In this document: piece by piece, positions 5,202 to 5,687 of the stretch | How positions within the stretch are numbered: the first letter of the stretch is position 1 | Layout of the letters: every line of letters begins with the position of its first letter | Source of the DNA: an uncultured Chryseolinea sp. | GTDB taxonomy: Bacteria > Bacteroidota > Bacteroidia > Cytophagales > Cyclobacteriaceae | NCBI GenBank assembly: GCA_946478915.1 | Contig: CAMLER010000369.1 | Location: forward strand, 1-5,687 | Length of the DNA stretch: 5,687 nucleotides | Reading direction: 5' to 3' | The notes under the pieces: model-generated | What the model was told of the DNA's origin: nothing | The model's database searches: none | Seen by the model: the letters and a program-made list of their open reading frames with translations, nothing else | Position numbers and translations under genes: made by a program

Positions 5202-5687
5202 GCCAATTATTAAAGTTCAGGACGAGACCGCTGGTCAAATAGCGGCCATGCTTTTGCAGATCGAGGCAATAAAGCTCAATACACAAAAACCATTTTCATG
5301 GAGTTCGGGATGGAAATCTCCCATCTATTGTGATAACAGACTTTCACTCTCCTATCCGGAAATCAGGAACACCATTAAGCATGCATTGGTGCAGGCCATT
5401 CGCGAAAATTTTTTTACGGTAGAAGCCATTGCAGGCGTCGCAACTGCGGGAATTGCACAAGGAGCATTAGTTGCTGATGTATTGTCGCTTCCTTTCCTTT
5501 ATGTGCGCCCCAAACCCAAAGATCACGGAATGGAAAATCTGATCGAAGGAAAGATTGTCAGAAAGCAAAAGGTAGTTGTCGTTGAAGACCTTGTCTCCAC
5601 AGGAGGTAGTTCACTGAAAGCTTCACAGGCATTGCGCGACGCCGGATTCGAAGTGTTGGGAATGGTCTCGATCTTCAACTATGGGTT
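5200..5687 (+). CDS. pyrE: Orotate phosphoribosyltransferase (3' truncated)
   Basis: PyrE joins orotate to PRPP to give orotidine 5'-monophosphate, the fifth step of de novo pyrimidine synthesis, in the cytoplasm. The 162 complete codons present cover most of a protein of about 210 residues; the rest lies beyond the right edge. Motifs by position: [17 protein letters not shown] (31-47), which handles orotate; LSYPEIRN (50-57); [16 protein letters not shown] (78-93); the flexible catalytic loop R103-P-K105-P-K107-D-H109-G; and the PRPP-binding signature [14 protein letters not shown] (125-138). All expected catalytic lysines and the loop histidine are present. The start is fixed by an in-frame TAA at 5185-5187 and is the first ATG after it; the next ATG (codon 17) would remove conserved sequence. 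It is divergent from the Nudix gene, with a 131-bp shared control region. Confidence 0.97.
   Translation, partial: MPIIKVQDETAGQIAAMLLQIEAIKLNTQKPFSWSSGWKSPIYCDNRLSLSYPEIRNTIKHALVQAIRENFFTVEAIAGVATAGIAQGALVADVLSLPFLYVRPKPKDHGMENLIEGKIVRKQKVVVVEDLVSTGGSSLKASQALRDAGFEVLGMVSIFNYG

Overview
The window looks like ordinary chromosomal DNA from a member of the Bacteroidota, most likely a Cytophagales-type bacterium. Four things point there: a DUF3822 protein (a family I know only from this phylum); a DUF1573 lipoprotein-like secreted protein of the kind common in it; start codons with no recognisable Shine-Dalgarno sequences; and upstream elements resembling the phylum's TTTG / TAnnTTTG promoter. 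No mobile element, CRISPR array, tRNA or rRNA was seen. The assignment is inferred from gene content and has not been tested by a search.

Layout. Positions 1-1021 (+) hold the 3' part of a YggS/PROSC-type PLP-homeostasis gene and a DUF423 membrane protein gene, 10 bp apart. A terminator at 1054-1081 separates these from a convergent, secreted DUF1573 protein on the minus strand (1110-1523). A 119-bp divergent spacer (1524-1642) follows, with a promoter element for the DUF1573 gene and a short palindrome. A stand-alone Nudix hydrolase (1643-2104, +) comes next. Then a tight plus-strand cluster runs from 2178 to 4347: a single-pass membrane protein with two barrel-sandwich-like half motifs, a DUF3822 protein that begins at a non-ATG codon 1 bp after the previous stop, and coaD (phosphopantetheine adenylyltransferase). 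Convergent to coaD is a second, longer Nudix protein on the minus strand (4382-5068). It is divergent from pyrE (orotate phosphoribosyltransferase), which starts at 5200 and runs off the right edge.

How the genes work together. Several are cofactor or nucleotide housekeeping genes: YggS buffers pyridoxal phosphate, CoaD makes dephospho-CoA, PyrE makes OMP, and the two Nudix proteins probably hydrolyse nucleoside-diphosphate derivatives. They do not form one pathway. The least understood part is the coupled pair at 2178-3882. DUF3822 looks to me like a degenerate actin-like (ASKHA, PilM/GspL-like) protein, and its partner is a membrane-anchored protein with a periplasmic coiled coil and a biotinyl-lipoyl/HlyD-like fold. 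Together they could form a cytoplasm-to-periplasm envelope complex, but this is inference. I found no convincing evidence of a new defence or mobile system.
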